The notes below the pieces were generated by a model that searched no databases, was not told the DNA's origin, and saw only the letters and a list, made by a program, of their open reading frames with translations. Both the position numbers and the translations under genes were made by a program. Source: DTJG01 sp964532995 (GTDB taxonomy: Bacteria; Ratteibacteria; UBA8468; B48-G9; DTJG01). Taken from it: DNA of 51,603 bases. Positions within the stretch are counted from its first letter, which is position 1; every line of letters starts with the position of its first letter. Where the stretch lies: NCBI GenBank assembly GCA_964532995.1, contig CAZHJN010000011.1, positions 1-51,603 on the forward strand. The letters run 5' to 3'. This document shows, in pieces, positions 7,649-16,218 of the stretch.

Positions 7649-8838
7649 TGAAAAAAATTCAATTGAAGGAGTGGCATAAATTTGCGACGATGTTTTTCGT
7701 ATTCATGTTATTTTATTTTTTCCCGCTTGAATTCTTGAGTTTCAGAAATCCTGCTTATGAGGCTCTGGCTCTTGTGAAATGGTATGCCCATGAACATGTG
7801 CTGCTGTGTCTTGTGCCCGCCTTTTTTATTGCCGGAGCGATTTCGGTCTTTGTAAACCAGGCATCTGTTCTGAAATATTTCGGCGCAAAAGCAAACCGGA
7901 TTCTGTCGTATGGCGTTGCATCCATTTCAGGTACAATACTGGCTGTTTGTTCCTGCACGGTGCTGCCAATTTTTTCCGGCATATACAGCCGCGGTGCAGG
8001 CATCGGTCCCGCAACCACCTTTCTCTATTCAGGACCCGCCATAAACATTATGGCAATAATCCTTACAGCAAAGGTTCTGGGCTGGAAACTGGGTGTCGCA
8101 AGGGCTGCGGGCGCGATTGTCTTCAGCATATTAATTGGTCTGGTGATGCATCTTATCTTCATCAAGGAAGAAAATCAAAAGGATAAGAAACCTTCTTTTG
8201 TTGATGTATCAGAAGATGATAGAGAAGCGCAAAAAATCAAGCGGAATGCATTATGCCTTTTTACAATGGTGGGAATCCTTGTTTTCGCCAACTGGACCAG
8301 CCCGCATGACCAAAACAGCGGATTTTTTGCGACAATATTTCACATGAAATGGTATATAACAGGATTTTTGCTGCTGTTTTTGTTCTATATGCTGAAAACA
8401 CATTTTACAAAGCAGGAGATTAAAAGTTGGGTTGATGCAACATGGATATTCGCAAAACAGATATTTCCTTTGCTTTTTGCCGGTGTCTTTATAGCAGGCC
8501 TTCTGCTCGGTCGGCAGGGTCATGAGGGCTTTATACCCGAAAGGTTTATCGCAACTCTTATAGGCGGCAATTCATTTTTTGCAAACTTTTTCGCCTCCGT
8601 AGTGGGAGCCTTCATGTATTTTGCCACACTCACTGAGATTCCCATCCTTCAGGGACTGATAGACTCAGGCATGGGGAAAGGCCCTGCCCTTGCGCTGCTT
8701 CTGGCAGGTCCTGCGCTCAGTTTACCCAGCATGCTTGTCTTAAAAAGTATCATCGGCTGGAAAAAAACTGCAGTCTATATCTGTCTGGTGGTAATAATCT
8801 CAACCATAAACGGTATAATTTTCGGACAATTAAATTAA
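7648..8838 (+). CDS. ArsP/PF03773-family membrane permease
   Basis: The 396-residue protein has two homologous membrane halves separated by a charged cytoplasmic stretch (about 175-200, EENQKDKKPSF). The first half has the family core with a cysteine pair, LAVCSCTVLPIFSG (C101, C103), then GAGIGPATTFLYSGPAINI. The second half repeats it as TEIPILQGL and GPALALLLAGPALSLPS. PF03773 permeases export organoarsenicals (ArsP) or other soft metals and metalloids. The ArsR neighbour supports metalloid export, but the exact substrate is unknown. Start and upstream stop overlap in TGATG, so expression is tied to arsR. Confidence 0.85.
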   Translation: MKKIQLKEWHKFATMFFVFMLFYFFPLEFLSFRNPAYEALALVKWYAHEHVLLCLVPAFFIAGAISVFVNQASVLKYFGAKANRILSYGVASISGTILAVCSCTVLPIFSGIYSRGAGIGPATTFLYSGPAINIMAIILTAKVLGWKLGVARAAGAIVFSILIGLVMHLIFIKEENQKDKKPSFVDVSEDDREAQKIKRNALCLFTMVGILVFANWTSPHDQNSGFFATIFHMKWYITGFLLLFLFYMLKTHFTKQEIKSWVDATWIFAKQIFPLLFAGVFIAGLLLGRQGHEGFIPERFIATLIGGNSFFANFFASVVGAFMYFATLTEIPILQGLIDSGMGKGPALALLLAGPALSLPSMLVLKSIIGWKKTAVYICLVVIISTINGIIFGQLN

Positions 8839-8852
8839 CAGGAGGTTTTGAA

Positions 8853-9104
8853 ATGAAGATAGAAATTCTGGGCATGGGATGTCCTAAGTGCAAAAAGCTT
8901 ACCGAAAACGCCGAGACAGCTGTAAAAAAAATGGGAATAAAAGCCGAGATAGTCAAGGTCACAAAATTGCAGGATATAATGAATTATGGCGTAATGCTTA
9001 CCCCTGCTCTGGTCGTTAACGGCAAAGTGGAATCATCAGGAAAGGTTTTATCAGTCGAAGAAATAGAAAATATACTTTCAGCTTTTTTAAAACAGGATGC
9101 CTGA
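8853..9104 (+). CDS. Small thioredoxin-like protein (Thioredoxin_3 type)
   Basis: An 83-residue protein with a thioredoxin-like half fold. It starts MKIEILGMGCPKCKKL with the redox pair C10-C13 and carries the conserved cis-proline region in GVMLTPALVVNGKV. Such proteins are encoded next to PF03773 permeases in many anaerobes and are thought to pass electrons or metal(loid)s to the transporter. A strong AGGAGGT site lies about six bases before ATG. It is cytoplasmic and the third gene of the arsR operon. Its cysteine pair could be reduced by the CcdA pathway encoded downstream only if the electrons cross the membrane; that is inference. Confidence 0.85.
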   Translation: MKIEILGMGCPKCKKLTENAETAVKKMGIKAEIVKVTKLQDIMNYGVMLTPALVVNGKVESSGKVLSVEEIENILSAFLKQDA

Positions 9105-9114
9105 AGGAGAAACA

Positions 9115-9624
9115 ATGAAAAAACTACCCGGTAATTTTTCTTTCAGAATAGTTCTCGTTGCTGTCATCTTTCTGAGTGCAGCGGTAATGATAATGCTGAA
9201 TCAGAAAGCAAGGTCTAATGATAATGAAAACATTTGTCGATTTAACCGGATGTGGAAAGAGCTTGTTGAAACCGAACGGGTTCCGGCAGACGCACTGGAA
9301 AAACAAACTCTGCCTCAGAAGAAACAGCTGTCCAAAAAAGAAAAACCAAAAATGATTGATCTTGGTGCAGGTAAGTGCATACCGTGCAGAATGATGAGTC
9401 CTGTGCTTGACGAGTTAAAAAAAGAATATGCCGATAAATTTGACGTTGAATTTATCGATGTATGGAAAAACCCTGATGCCGGAAAACATTACAGGATTCG
9501 ACTGATTCCCACCCAGATTTTTATTGATGAAAACGTAAAGGAGATTTACAGGCATGAAGGTTTTATGTCAAAGAATGACATAATAAAAAAATGGAAAGAA
9601 CTCGGGTATGATTTTTCAAAATGA
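9115..9624 (+). CDS. Membrane-anchored thioredoxin-family protein
   Basis: About 169 residues. An N-terminal membrane anchor (about 10-28) is followed by a polar linker with many lysines and then a thioredoxin domain. The active site is GAGKCIPCRMM (C88, C91), and IRLIPTQIFID carries the cis-proline. The topology puts the thioredoxin domain outside the cytoplasmic membrane. It overlaps the CcdA gene by four bases, so CcdA is the likely electron donor. I chose the ATG at 9115 because AAGGAGA precedes it at the correct distance; the upstream in-frame ATG at 9097 would overlap the previous gene and has no such site. The likely role is keeping a periplasmic or permease-bound thiol reduced. Confidence 0.85.
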   Translation: MKKLPGNFSFRIVLVAVIFLSAAVMIMLNQKARSNDNENICRFNRMWKELVETERVPADALEKQTLPQKKQLSKKEKPKMIDLGAGKCIPCRMMSPVLDELKKEYADKFDVEFIDVWKNPDAGKHYRIRLIPTQIFIDENVKEIYRHEGFMSKNDIIKKWKELGYDFSK

Positions 9625-10331
9625 ATATCTATACGCTTCTTGAAAACCTTTCCCATGCTATTGAAAAGGCACCTGCTATTGCTCTCGGTGCATCCTTTCT
9701 CTGGGGAGTTTTGAGTGTCGTTTTAAGTCCATGCCATCTTTCAAGCATCCCGCTTATTGTTGGATTCATAATCAAGCGAGGAACAATCACACTGGCACGA
9801 ATATTCTGTCTTTCATCTTCTTTTGCTGCAGGTATTTTTATCACCATTATTCTGATAGGTTTGATAAGCGCCAGTTTCGGAAGATTAATGGGAGACACAG
9901 GTACTTTGGGTAATGTTCTGGTGGTGATGGTGTTCATATTGGTCGGTTTGTATTTTCTGGATGTGATAAAAGCCCCTAACTTTGGTATTACAAAGCTTCC
10001 GGTGATACACAATGATATTACCTCAGCACTACTGCTCGGGTTGATTTTTGGCATTGCTTCAGGCCCCTGCACATTTGCATATATGGCGCCGGTACTCGCT
10101 CTGGTATTCAAGATTTCATCAAAGGAATTTATTTATGCAGGAGTTATGTTGATTGTATACGCAGTCGGTCATTGTTCCACAGTAATATTCGCAGGTACTT
10201 GTGTAAAAGCAATCCAGAAATACTTTAATCTGACTGAAAAATCAAAAGGGATCATAATTACAAGGAGGATATGCGGTATTCTGTTATTAATATCCTCCTT
10301 CGTTTATCTGATATCCGAAACGCTTAAATAA
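9621..10331 (+). CDS. ccdA: CcdA-family transmembrane thiol electron carrier
   Basis: The 236-residue protein has six predicted membrane segments. The two family cysteines sit in equivalent helices: VVLSPCHLSSIP (C38) and GIASGPCTFAYMAP (C150). CcdA/DsbD-type carriers take electrons from cytoplasmic thioredoxin and deliver them to extracytoplasmic thioredoxin-like proteins, here most likely the anchored thioredoxin encoded immediately upstream with an ATGA overlap. In cytochrome-rich bacteria CcdA serves haem lyase; no cytochrome gene is visible here, so a role with the metalloid permease is more likely. It is the last gene of the operon. Confidence 0.88.
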   Translation: MNIYTLLENLSHAIEKAPAIALGASFLWGVLSVVLSPCHLSSIPLIVGFIIKRGTITLARIFCLSSSFAAGIFITIILIGLISASFGRLMGDTGTLGNVLVVMVFILVGLYFLDVIKAPNFGITKLPVIHNDITSALLLGLIFGIASGPCTFAYMAPVLALVFKISSKEFIYAGVMLIVYAVGHCSTVIFAGTCVKAIQKYFNLTEKSKGIIITRRICGILLLISSFVYLISETLK

Positions 10332-10364
10332 ACACAAAATCATTGATCCTTTCAGAAAAATCAC

Positions 10365-11519
10365 CTAATTCCTCACGGGAAAGTTGTTCAGTACTCCATG
10401 CTGGATCCAGCTTGCAGCAATAAAAACAAAGCACGGAAAAATAAAAAAAGGGACCAGACCTGAATTCAGCATAAACCCCGCAATAAATGGCCCTGCAACA
10501 GACGCTATTCCAACAAGAGATTCATTGATACTTACATTAAATCCAGCCTTTTTTCTGTGGTTGATCGCATAAAGAACAGCAGAATAAAAAGCATGTCCGG
10601 AATAAATCCCGAGAATCATCGAAAAAAGAAAAACCGAAAAATGAAAGGGATATAAAACCGGAACGAATAAACCCAATACAGCCAGTAATTTTAACAGATC
10701 ATGAGAAATGATTTTATAGCGAAGAAATCCAAAAAAGGAACTGATATATCCGCTGATCGCCTGAAAAACAAAGAACACAAAAACGCACGAAGCCGCAAGC
10801 GCCTGATTGAAATGAAAAAAGGAGATGGTCATTTTCGGAAGCAGATACCTTATACCCCCTGTTACCAGGGTAACTGTAAAAATTTCAATCCAGCCGATTC
10901 TTGTATATTGTTCTATAACAGCATCGTTTGGATTGTTATCATAAACCTGTTGATAATTTTCTGTTTTTTCTCTATTTAATTTATTGAATGCCAGTATCCC
11001 GCAAATTATTACCAGGGAAGGCAGCAATATAGGTATCTCTGCATACAATAACCCCTTGCCCATTAAAAATCCTTCTGAAATCGAGCCAAAAGCCATACCG
11101 GTACTCCATGACAGTGTATAAAGTGCTGATGCCCGGGAAGCACTGGTTCCTGTGCTATCCTCCATAAACAATTGAAAGCCGACAAAAAAGAATGCAGAAA
11201 AAAGTCCTCCAATAAAAAGAAAAACAAAAAGGGAATTAAAACTCTTGAAAAAACCAAGAAACAGTCCCAGTAAAATGAAACTTACGCAACTTATCATCAT
11301 AAAAATGGATGAATTTTTTCTTGTGATAAATCTGCTCAAAATCAAACTTGAAATAAAATATGTGATACCCCAGACCGAACCGAGCACACCAACAAGAAAA
11401 GGCTTTATACCCAGATCAACCGCCTTTATCGCAGAAAAAATAAGAACCGCAGCCACTGAAAGATCCATCAAAGCCGGGAATAGATATACCCACAGGTTTT
11501 TCTTTTCAATTTTCTTCAT
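10365..11519 (-). CDS. Major facilitator superfamily transporter
   Basis: The 384-residue protein has about 12 hydrophobic segments in two halves, with a polar centre (NKLNREKTENYQQ near residue 190). After the second helix comes the loop LSRFITRKNSSI, the usual place of the MFS A-motif. The substrate cannot be told from sequence. It follows the NamZ-type exo-muramidase gene by about 50 bases on the same strand, so uptake of a sugar or muropeptide fragment is an attractive guess. No clear ribosome binding site precedes the ATG. It converges with ccdA; the 33-base gap shows no convincing terminator hairpin. Confidence 0.8.
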   Translation of the reverse strand: MKKIEKKNLWVYLFPALMDLSVAAVLIFSAIKAVDLGIKPFLVGVLGSVWGITYFISSLILSRFITRKNSSIFMMISCVSFILLGLFLGFFKSFNSLFVFLFIGGLFSAFFFVGFQLFMEDSTGTSASRASALYTLSWSTGMAFGSISEGFLMGKGLLYAEIPILLPSLVIICGILAFNKLNREKTENYQQVYDNNPNDAVIEQYTRIGWIEIFTVTLVTGGIRYLLPKMTISFFHFNQALAASCVFVFFVFQAISGYISSFFGFLRYKIISHDLLKLLAVLGLFVPVLYPFHFSVFLFSMILGIYSGHAFYSAVLYAINHRKKAGFNVSINESLVGIASVAGPFIAGFMLNSGLVPFFIFPCFVFIAASWIQHGVLNNFPVRN

Positions 11520-11570
11520 ATCAATTTTTTGAAAAATGCAGATGCGGAAAAATATCCTGTAGATTAAATT

Positions 11571-12791
11571 TCAATACAAAAGGTATCTTTCGCGTTTTTT
11601 AATAAAATCCTGCAACTGACTTTTGTACCAGTTCTCAATACTCCTGAAATCTTCTCCTTTAATAAGTTTATTCCGGATCATGTCCGTTCCACAGGCTTTA
11701 TCAAATGTGGATATTCTATCCTTTATATCTTTTTTTGAAAAATTAAATTTATCAGGATAAAGACGCAAAAGGGTCTCCATAATTGCAACAGACGTGATAA
11801 ATGGCCTAAAATTTTTTGCGTCTTTTACAACAATTCTGGCGCCAGAACACAATTGATCCCGGTATATGCCATAGTAAGGCTTGAAATAAAAAGGATGAAA
11901 AATCACACCAGGAAGATTTTTTTTGTTTAATTCATCTGAAAATTTTTCTCCATCAATCCACGGCGCGCCGATAATCTTAAAAGGGAGGGTATAACCGACA
12001 CCCACACTCACAAGAGAAAGTTCACCTATGACACCTGTGATGGGATAATAAAAACAGGTATCCGGTTCAGGAATATGTGGTGATGCTGGAACCCATGGAA
12101 GACCTGTGTCCATCCATGACATATCTCTTTTCCAGCCTTTCATAGGTATCACAGTTAATTTACAGTTAATCCCGAGTTCAAAATTAAAATATAATGCAAG
12201 TTCACCGCAGGTCATACCATGAACGTATGGAATTTCAGCAATTCCGATAAAGGATTTGAATTTTGTTTCAAGAACAGGACCATCCACAGTAATTCCATTT
12301 ACAGGATTCGGTCTATCAAGAACAACAAATTCTTTTCCGTGTTTAGCAGCCTGCTCCATGGCAAGCTTCATTGTGCTTATGTAAGTATAAGACCTTGAAC
12401 CTATATCCTGTATATCATACACAATAATATCAATGTTTTTTATTTTGTCATCCGGAATAACTCTTGAAGAACCATAAAGACTGAATATCGGAATACCTGT
12501 TTTCACATCTGTTGTATCAGAAATACTTCCCTGCACTCCTCCCAAAAAGCCATGTTCAGGCGCAAAGATTGCTACCAGTTGAAAATCTTTTTCTCTTCTC
12601 AAAATATCAACTATGGAGTTGAAATCAGAATCAATACCAGTAGGATTTGTAATTACTGCAATCTTTTTACCTTTCAGGATGTCAAAATTTTTATCTTTGA
12701 GAACCTCCAGACCTGTCTTAATCTGCCCTGTGCACAGTGTACAGAAGAATAATAAGGGAAAAATCGTCAGCAAAACTTTAATTTTTTCCAT
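11571..12791 (-). CDS. Secreted DUF1343 protein, NamZ-type exo-beta-N-acetylmuramidase
   Basis: About 406 residues with a signal peptide ending in FFCTLCTG before Gln. The mature part starts GLEVLKDKNFDILKGKKIAVITNPTG and continues with IFAPEHGFLGGVQG, YDIQDIGSRSYTYIST, LDRPNPVNG and EIPYVHGMTCGELA, all hallmarks of DUF1343. The characterised member, NamZ of Bacillus subtilis, removes MurNAc from the non-reducing end of peptidoglycan fragments. I use the ATG at 12791 because it gives a proper signal peptide and lies 13 bases after the upstream stop; the in-frame ATG at 12824 lies inside the previous gene. It probably acts outside the inner membrane and may feed the MFS transporter encoded next. 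Confidence 0.85.
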   Translation of the reverse strand: MEKIKVLLTIFPLLFFCTLCTGQIKTGLEVLKDKNFDILKGKKIAVITNPTGIDSDFNSIVDILRREKDFQLVAIFAPEHGFLGGVQGSISDTTDVKTGIPIFSLYGSSRVIPDDKIKNIDIIVYDIQDIGSRSYTYISTMKLAMEQAAKHGKEFVVLDRPNPVNGITVDGPVLETKFKSFIGIAEIPYVHGMTCGELALYFNFELGINCKLTVIPMKGWKRDMSWMDTGLPWVPASPHIPEPDTCFYYPITGVIGELSLVSVGVGYTLPFKIIGAPWIDGEKFSDELNKKNLPGVIFHPFYFKPYYGIYRDQLCSGARIVVKDAKNFRPFITSVAIMETLLRLYPDKFNFSKKDIKDRISTFDKACGTDMIRNKLIKGEDFRSIENWYKSQLQDFIKKRERYLLY

Positions 12792-12804
12792 TTCTTCATA
12801 ACCC

Positions 12805-15792
12805 TCATTCAGCTCTGAATGCAATCTCAGGAGGTTGATAAGTCACCATCAGATCCTTGAGATAAATCTCCTGCCTTGGAACAGCTTTATATTCAGTAAG
12901 ATAGAGAATTTTTTCAGGAATCGTTATGATCAGTTTTTTGAATTTCAAAGGATATTTAACCACCCCATCACCGGAATAACGCCACTGGCTGCTGTAAGGC
13001 CAGTGATATCCTTCACCCGGATAATTTCCTGGAAGCGGAAATTCAAGATATCTCCATCCCTCAAAATTTATATAGCTTCTCTGCCACGCATCATCAGTAT
13101 TCCAGTCACAGAGGTTTGATGATTTTAGCTGTGTAAACTCCTCTGGTTTGAACCAGTCAGCCATCCATCTTGTTGGTTCACCCTTCTGCTCAGCACCGAT
13201 GGAAATCCACCTCTGACCTGAAGCATCCTCCAGTTCAAAAATCACCCTTCCCCAGCCACCATTTCCATTAACCATTAATCCAATTTTCGTAGGAACACCC
13301 GGTATCTCAATTCCGGTATTATGAGCAAGAACCTCGTATGCCGGCAGGTATTCTGAACCGGATACAGGAAATACGGGTTTAACCTGCAAAACATTTGTTT
13401 CACCTTCAAATGAATCAACAATTTTGAATTCAAAATTACCCTTTCTTCTCGGACAGTTAAAATCATAAATTTCAAGTTCACGATTGTTTGTCTGTTCTAT
13501 TTTCCACTCAGAAAGATTGTTCAATGATGAAGTCAGGTAAAAGTCCTTAATCGGTCTCTGTTCCATTTTTGACTGACCGCCAACGATGCGAACTGCTGGC
13601 TGATCTGAAGTGATAAACAAAGGTTCAGATGAAACACTGAAAAAAGCTGCGTTATTTTTCATTTGAAGTGATGTTTCATTTCCCATCATATCTGTCAAAA
13701 TACAATTTGTTTTTTTGCTGAAAAGCAGATTAATATCCCGTGTACCTCTTATCGTCCACAAACAATATGCATATTTCCCATCCTTTCTTTTGAATTCAAG
13801 CCCATAAACCACTGATGAGTTTACTGGAAGCGCTCTTGTAAATGAAGTACCATCAAGAACCTGTGTCATTGTGGCTATAGCCACATAAGCGGGTTTTGGA
13901 CGAATATCGGGAAGACCATAGCATAAACCAGAAGCCCCCCAGTTGCTGAAATAGTAAGAATTCCCAACATCTGTGATTATCCCTGCCCTTATGATCGGAA
14001 TGCGCCACGCAAGAGAGTGCATCATATGCCTGATAAGGTATTTTGCCTGAGTTTCAGGAGAAAGATTTCCAGGATTTGTATTCGGATAGCACATCTCATA
14101 ACACTGCCTGAGTGGTGTATTCTTATAGCCATAATGGTCAAGGATCATCCTGTCCATCCACAATCCAGCATTGTTAGCGATAAAATCAGGAGGCTGTGTC
14201 TCCGGCATCCTCATAAAATTGCCAGCCTCATTGCCCCTTGAACCAAGTAATTCTGCCGGAAACTTATGTCTGCAAAATTCTTCAAGTAACTGTGGCGCAC
14301 CATTTCCAAAGTATATCTCAGTTTTCGGGAAATACTTTCTTATTGCTTTAGCTGTCTTTTCAGCAATATCCCACATTTCCTTAAATTTCTTCTCCTCTGC
14401 TTCGCTGAGAACATATTTCCTGCCGGTAAAAACATCCGGAACTCTCATTATATGTTCGCCTGATATCGCGTTTTCATGAAAAATCATCAGCCTTTCTGGC
14501 TCTTTTAATGAAGTATCTGTTTTTATTCTTTCAGCAAGCTCCTCAATCTGTTTAGCGTTAAGCTTCAAGTCATTTCCCTTAATAACTCCATATTTTTTTC
14601 TTGCCTCATCCGAAAAACCAAACATACCATACCTGAGACCGGCCCTGACATAAAGAGGACCAACAATATCAGGATTATCCGAAGTAAAGTGTCCGCCGCA
14701 AAAATCCCATGTTCCAAAAGGAGATTGATGCCTGTATTTTCGGCTATCAGGTGGCAGAAGCGCAAAGCTTGTGTATCTTGTAAAAACCGGCTGTCGGTTT
14801 ATCTTAAGGGTTATTTCAAGATCATGATAACCTCTTTTTTTAACATTCAATTTTAATGGAATTGATGTGACTCCACTATTGAAAACCTTAACATTCTGAA
14901 CCGAAACATCGGTAATATTTCCGTACCAATCCGTTGCTTTTGCTTCAATTGAACATTCCCTGAAAGGCAGTATCTTTGTTAGTTTTACATTAAAGACAGG
15001 TATCTCGGGTTCATTAAAAACATGTCCGGGCTGTTCTGAATCGACCTCCATCCTGACAGGTGCCCGTTCAAAAGTGATTCCATAAATATGAACACCGCTC
15101 GGAAGCCCCAGTGGTCTTGTTTGAAATCTGCATGGATCAGGTCTGCGAATTGCAAGTCTTATCTCTTTCGTTATGTCGACATCTATCATTGATTGATTCC
15201 TGAAATCCTGCCATATTGCCCTGTTAAGAGGAATTTTTACAAGGAACAAATTACCTTTTTCTGTTTTAATCAGCCCCATACCGCCGCGAACACTTCCTGC
15301 ACGTAGGACCTGGACAGAAAAATCCGTATATCCTGTCTGACCGTGCCCACCAGTAAATTTTCCAATTCTGAGGGTCAGAACATTTGTGAATTCAGAGCTG
15401 TCTTCACAGTAACCGATAATATAGGCGGCGGTGTAATAATCAACAGGGATATGTATCATCACCCTTGATATATCTGTTTCAACCGGCAGGCTGTCATATG
15501 CGGCATAGTACGAACTTGGATCTTTCTTCCAGTCCTTCCAGGCAGCATCCTTCAAGAAAATGTTATTATAGCCATTTTTACTTGCCAGTTGAAATGGAAT
15601 GTTTCCAGCGAGAACCATGCGGTGTTCAGATAAAAAAACGCCACTGTGATTCAGGTATTCCCCGATGGAAACAGTCAGAAATTTTGAAATAATTGTTGCA
15701 TCTTTTTGTAGAGGCTTCAGATTTAGAACCTGAGCCTGACACAAAATGCCGCAGAAAAAAAACCAGCAGATCGACATGCATAAATTTTTCAT
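12805..15792 (-). CDS. Large secreted protein with a glycosidase-like (TIM-barrel-type) core, function unknown
   Basis: The 995-residue protein starts with a signal peptide (FFFCGILCQA before Gln). Residues up to about 350 look like beta-sandwich domains. A central segment (about 355-700) has barrel-like features: GTWDFCGGHF, RAGLRYGMFGF, MIFHENAISGEH, then AKAIRKYFPKTEIYFGN and ELLGSRGNEAGNF. Glutamates in these last motifs could be catalytic, as in GH39-like enzymes. The last 200 residues, with GYHWPYSSQWRYSGDG, resemble a jelly-roll carbohydrate-binding domain. I cannot assign a named GH family. A GGGAG ribosome binding site precedes ATG, and a sigma70-like promoter lies 33-61 bases upstream. 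It leads the operon with NamZ and the MFS transporter. Confidence 0.65.
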   Translation of the reverse strand: MKNLCMSICWFFFCGILCQAQVLNLKPLQKDATIISKFLTVSIGEYLNHSGVFLSEHRMVLAGNIPFQLASKNGYNNIFLKDAAWKDWKKDPSSYYAAYDSLPVETDISRVMIHIPVDYYTAAYIIGYCEDSSEFTNVLTLRIGKFTGGHGQTGYTDFSVQVLRAGSVRGGMGLIKTEKGNLFLVKIPLNRAIWQDFRNQSMIDVDITKEIRLAIRRPDPCRFQTRPLGLPSGVHIYGITFERAPVRMEVDSEQPGHVFNEPEIPVFNVKLTKILPFRECSIEAKATDWYGNITDVSVQNVKVFNSGVTSIPLKLNVKKRGYHDLEITLKINRQPVFTRYTSFALLPPDSRKYRHQSPFGTWDFCGGHFTSDNPDIVGPLYVRAGLRYGMFGFSDEARKKYGVIKGNDLKLNAKQIEELAERIKTDTSLKEPERLMIFHENAISGEHIMRVPDVFTGRKYVLSEAEEKKFKEMWDIAEKTAKAIRKYFPKTEIYFGNGAPQLLEEFCRHKFPAELLGSRGNEAGNFMRMPETQPPDFIANNAGLWMDRMILDHYGYKNTPLRQCYEMCYPNTNPGNLSPETQAKYLIRHMMHSLAWRIPIIRAGIITDVGNSYYFSNWGASGLCYGLPDIRPKPAYVAIATMTQVLDGTSFTRALPVNSSVVYGLEFKRKDGKYAYCLWTIRGTRDINLLFSKKTNCILTDMMGNETSLQMKNNAAFFSVSSEPLFITSDQPAVRIVGGQSKMEQRPIKDFYLTSSLNNLSEWKIEQTNNRELEIYDFNCPRRKGNFEFKIVDSFEGETNVLQVKPVFPVSGSEYLPAYEVLAHNTGIEIPGVPTKIGLMVNGNGGWGRVIFELEDASGQRWISIGAEQKGEPTRWMADWFKPEEFTQLKSSNLCDWNTDDAWQRSYINFEGWRYLEFPLPGNYPGEGYHWPYSSQWRYSGDGVVKYPLKFKKLIITIPEKILYLTEYKAVPRQEIYLKDLMVTYQPPEIAFRAE

Positions 15793-15824
15793 TTTTTTCT
15801 CCCTGTGATAGAATTTTTTCTGAT

Positions 15825-15853
15825 ACTATACTTTATACTGAAAAGAAACTCAA
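15825..15853 (-). promoter_or_regulatory. Sigma70-like promoter for the 15792-10365 operon
   Basis: On the minus strand TTGAGT (15848-15853, 4/6) and TATAGT (15825-15830, 5/6) are 17 bases apart. The leader to ATG at 15792 is about 25 bases and includes GGGAG. The site overlaps the upstream region of the divergent cupin gene. Confidence 0.55.
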
Positions 15854-15878
15854 GAGCAAACACATAAAAAAGGCGATC

Positions 15879-16202
15879 ATGAAAAAACCAGTCAGAGATA
15901 ATCCGGTTTCTTCTCCAGGAACTTTGTTGAAATACCACAAGGATGCAATAGTCAGCAAAGAAATTATTCATCGGAAAACTGGTACAATATCTTTTTTCGC
16001 TTTTGATAAAGGACAGTCTCTGAGTGAACACACAGCACCTTTTGATGCTTTCATTTATATTATTGACGGCGCATGCGAAATCACAATCTCCGGAAAAAAA
16101 TATCTGTTAAAGAAGGGTCAATCAATCATTATGCCAAAAAATGAACCGCATGCTTTGAAAGCGTCCGCCAGATTCAAAATGCTTCTTGTGATGATTAAAT
16201 GA
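15879..16202 (+). CDS. Small cupin-domain protein
   Basis: A 107-residue single cupin. The core is FAFDKGQSLSEHTAPFDAF, then YIIDGACEITISGKKYLLKKG and IIMPKNEPHALKA. H51 and H91 are at metal-binding positions. The second His of the usual HxH pair is replaced, since the sequence reads HTA, as in a common branch of small anaerobe cupins. The open frame reaches back to 15693, but that part antisenses the signal peptide of the divergent gene. I chose the ATG at 15879, which has AAGG about seven bases ahead and fits the family length. The role is unknown; such proteins may be sensors or isomerases. It is monocistronic, between two operons. Confidence 0.82.
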   Translation: MKKPVRDNPVSSPGTLLKYHKDAIVSKEIIHRKTGTISFFAFDKGQSLSEHTAPFDAFIYIIDGACEITISGKKYLLKKGQSIIMPKNEPHALKASARFKMLLVMIK

Positions 16203-16218
16203 AGGGTTTTAATATCAG

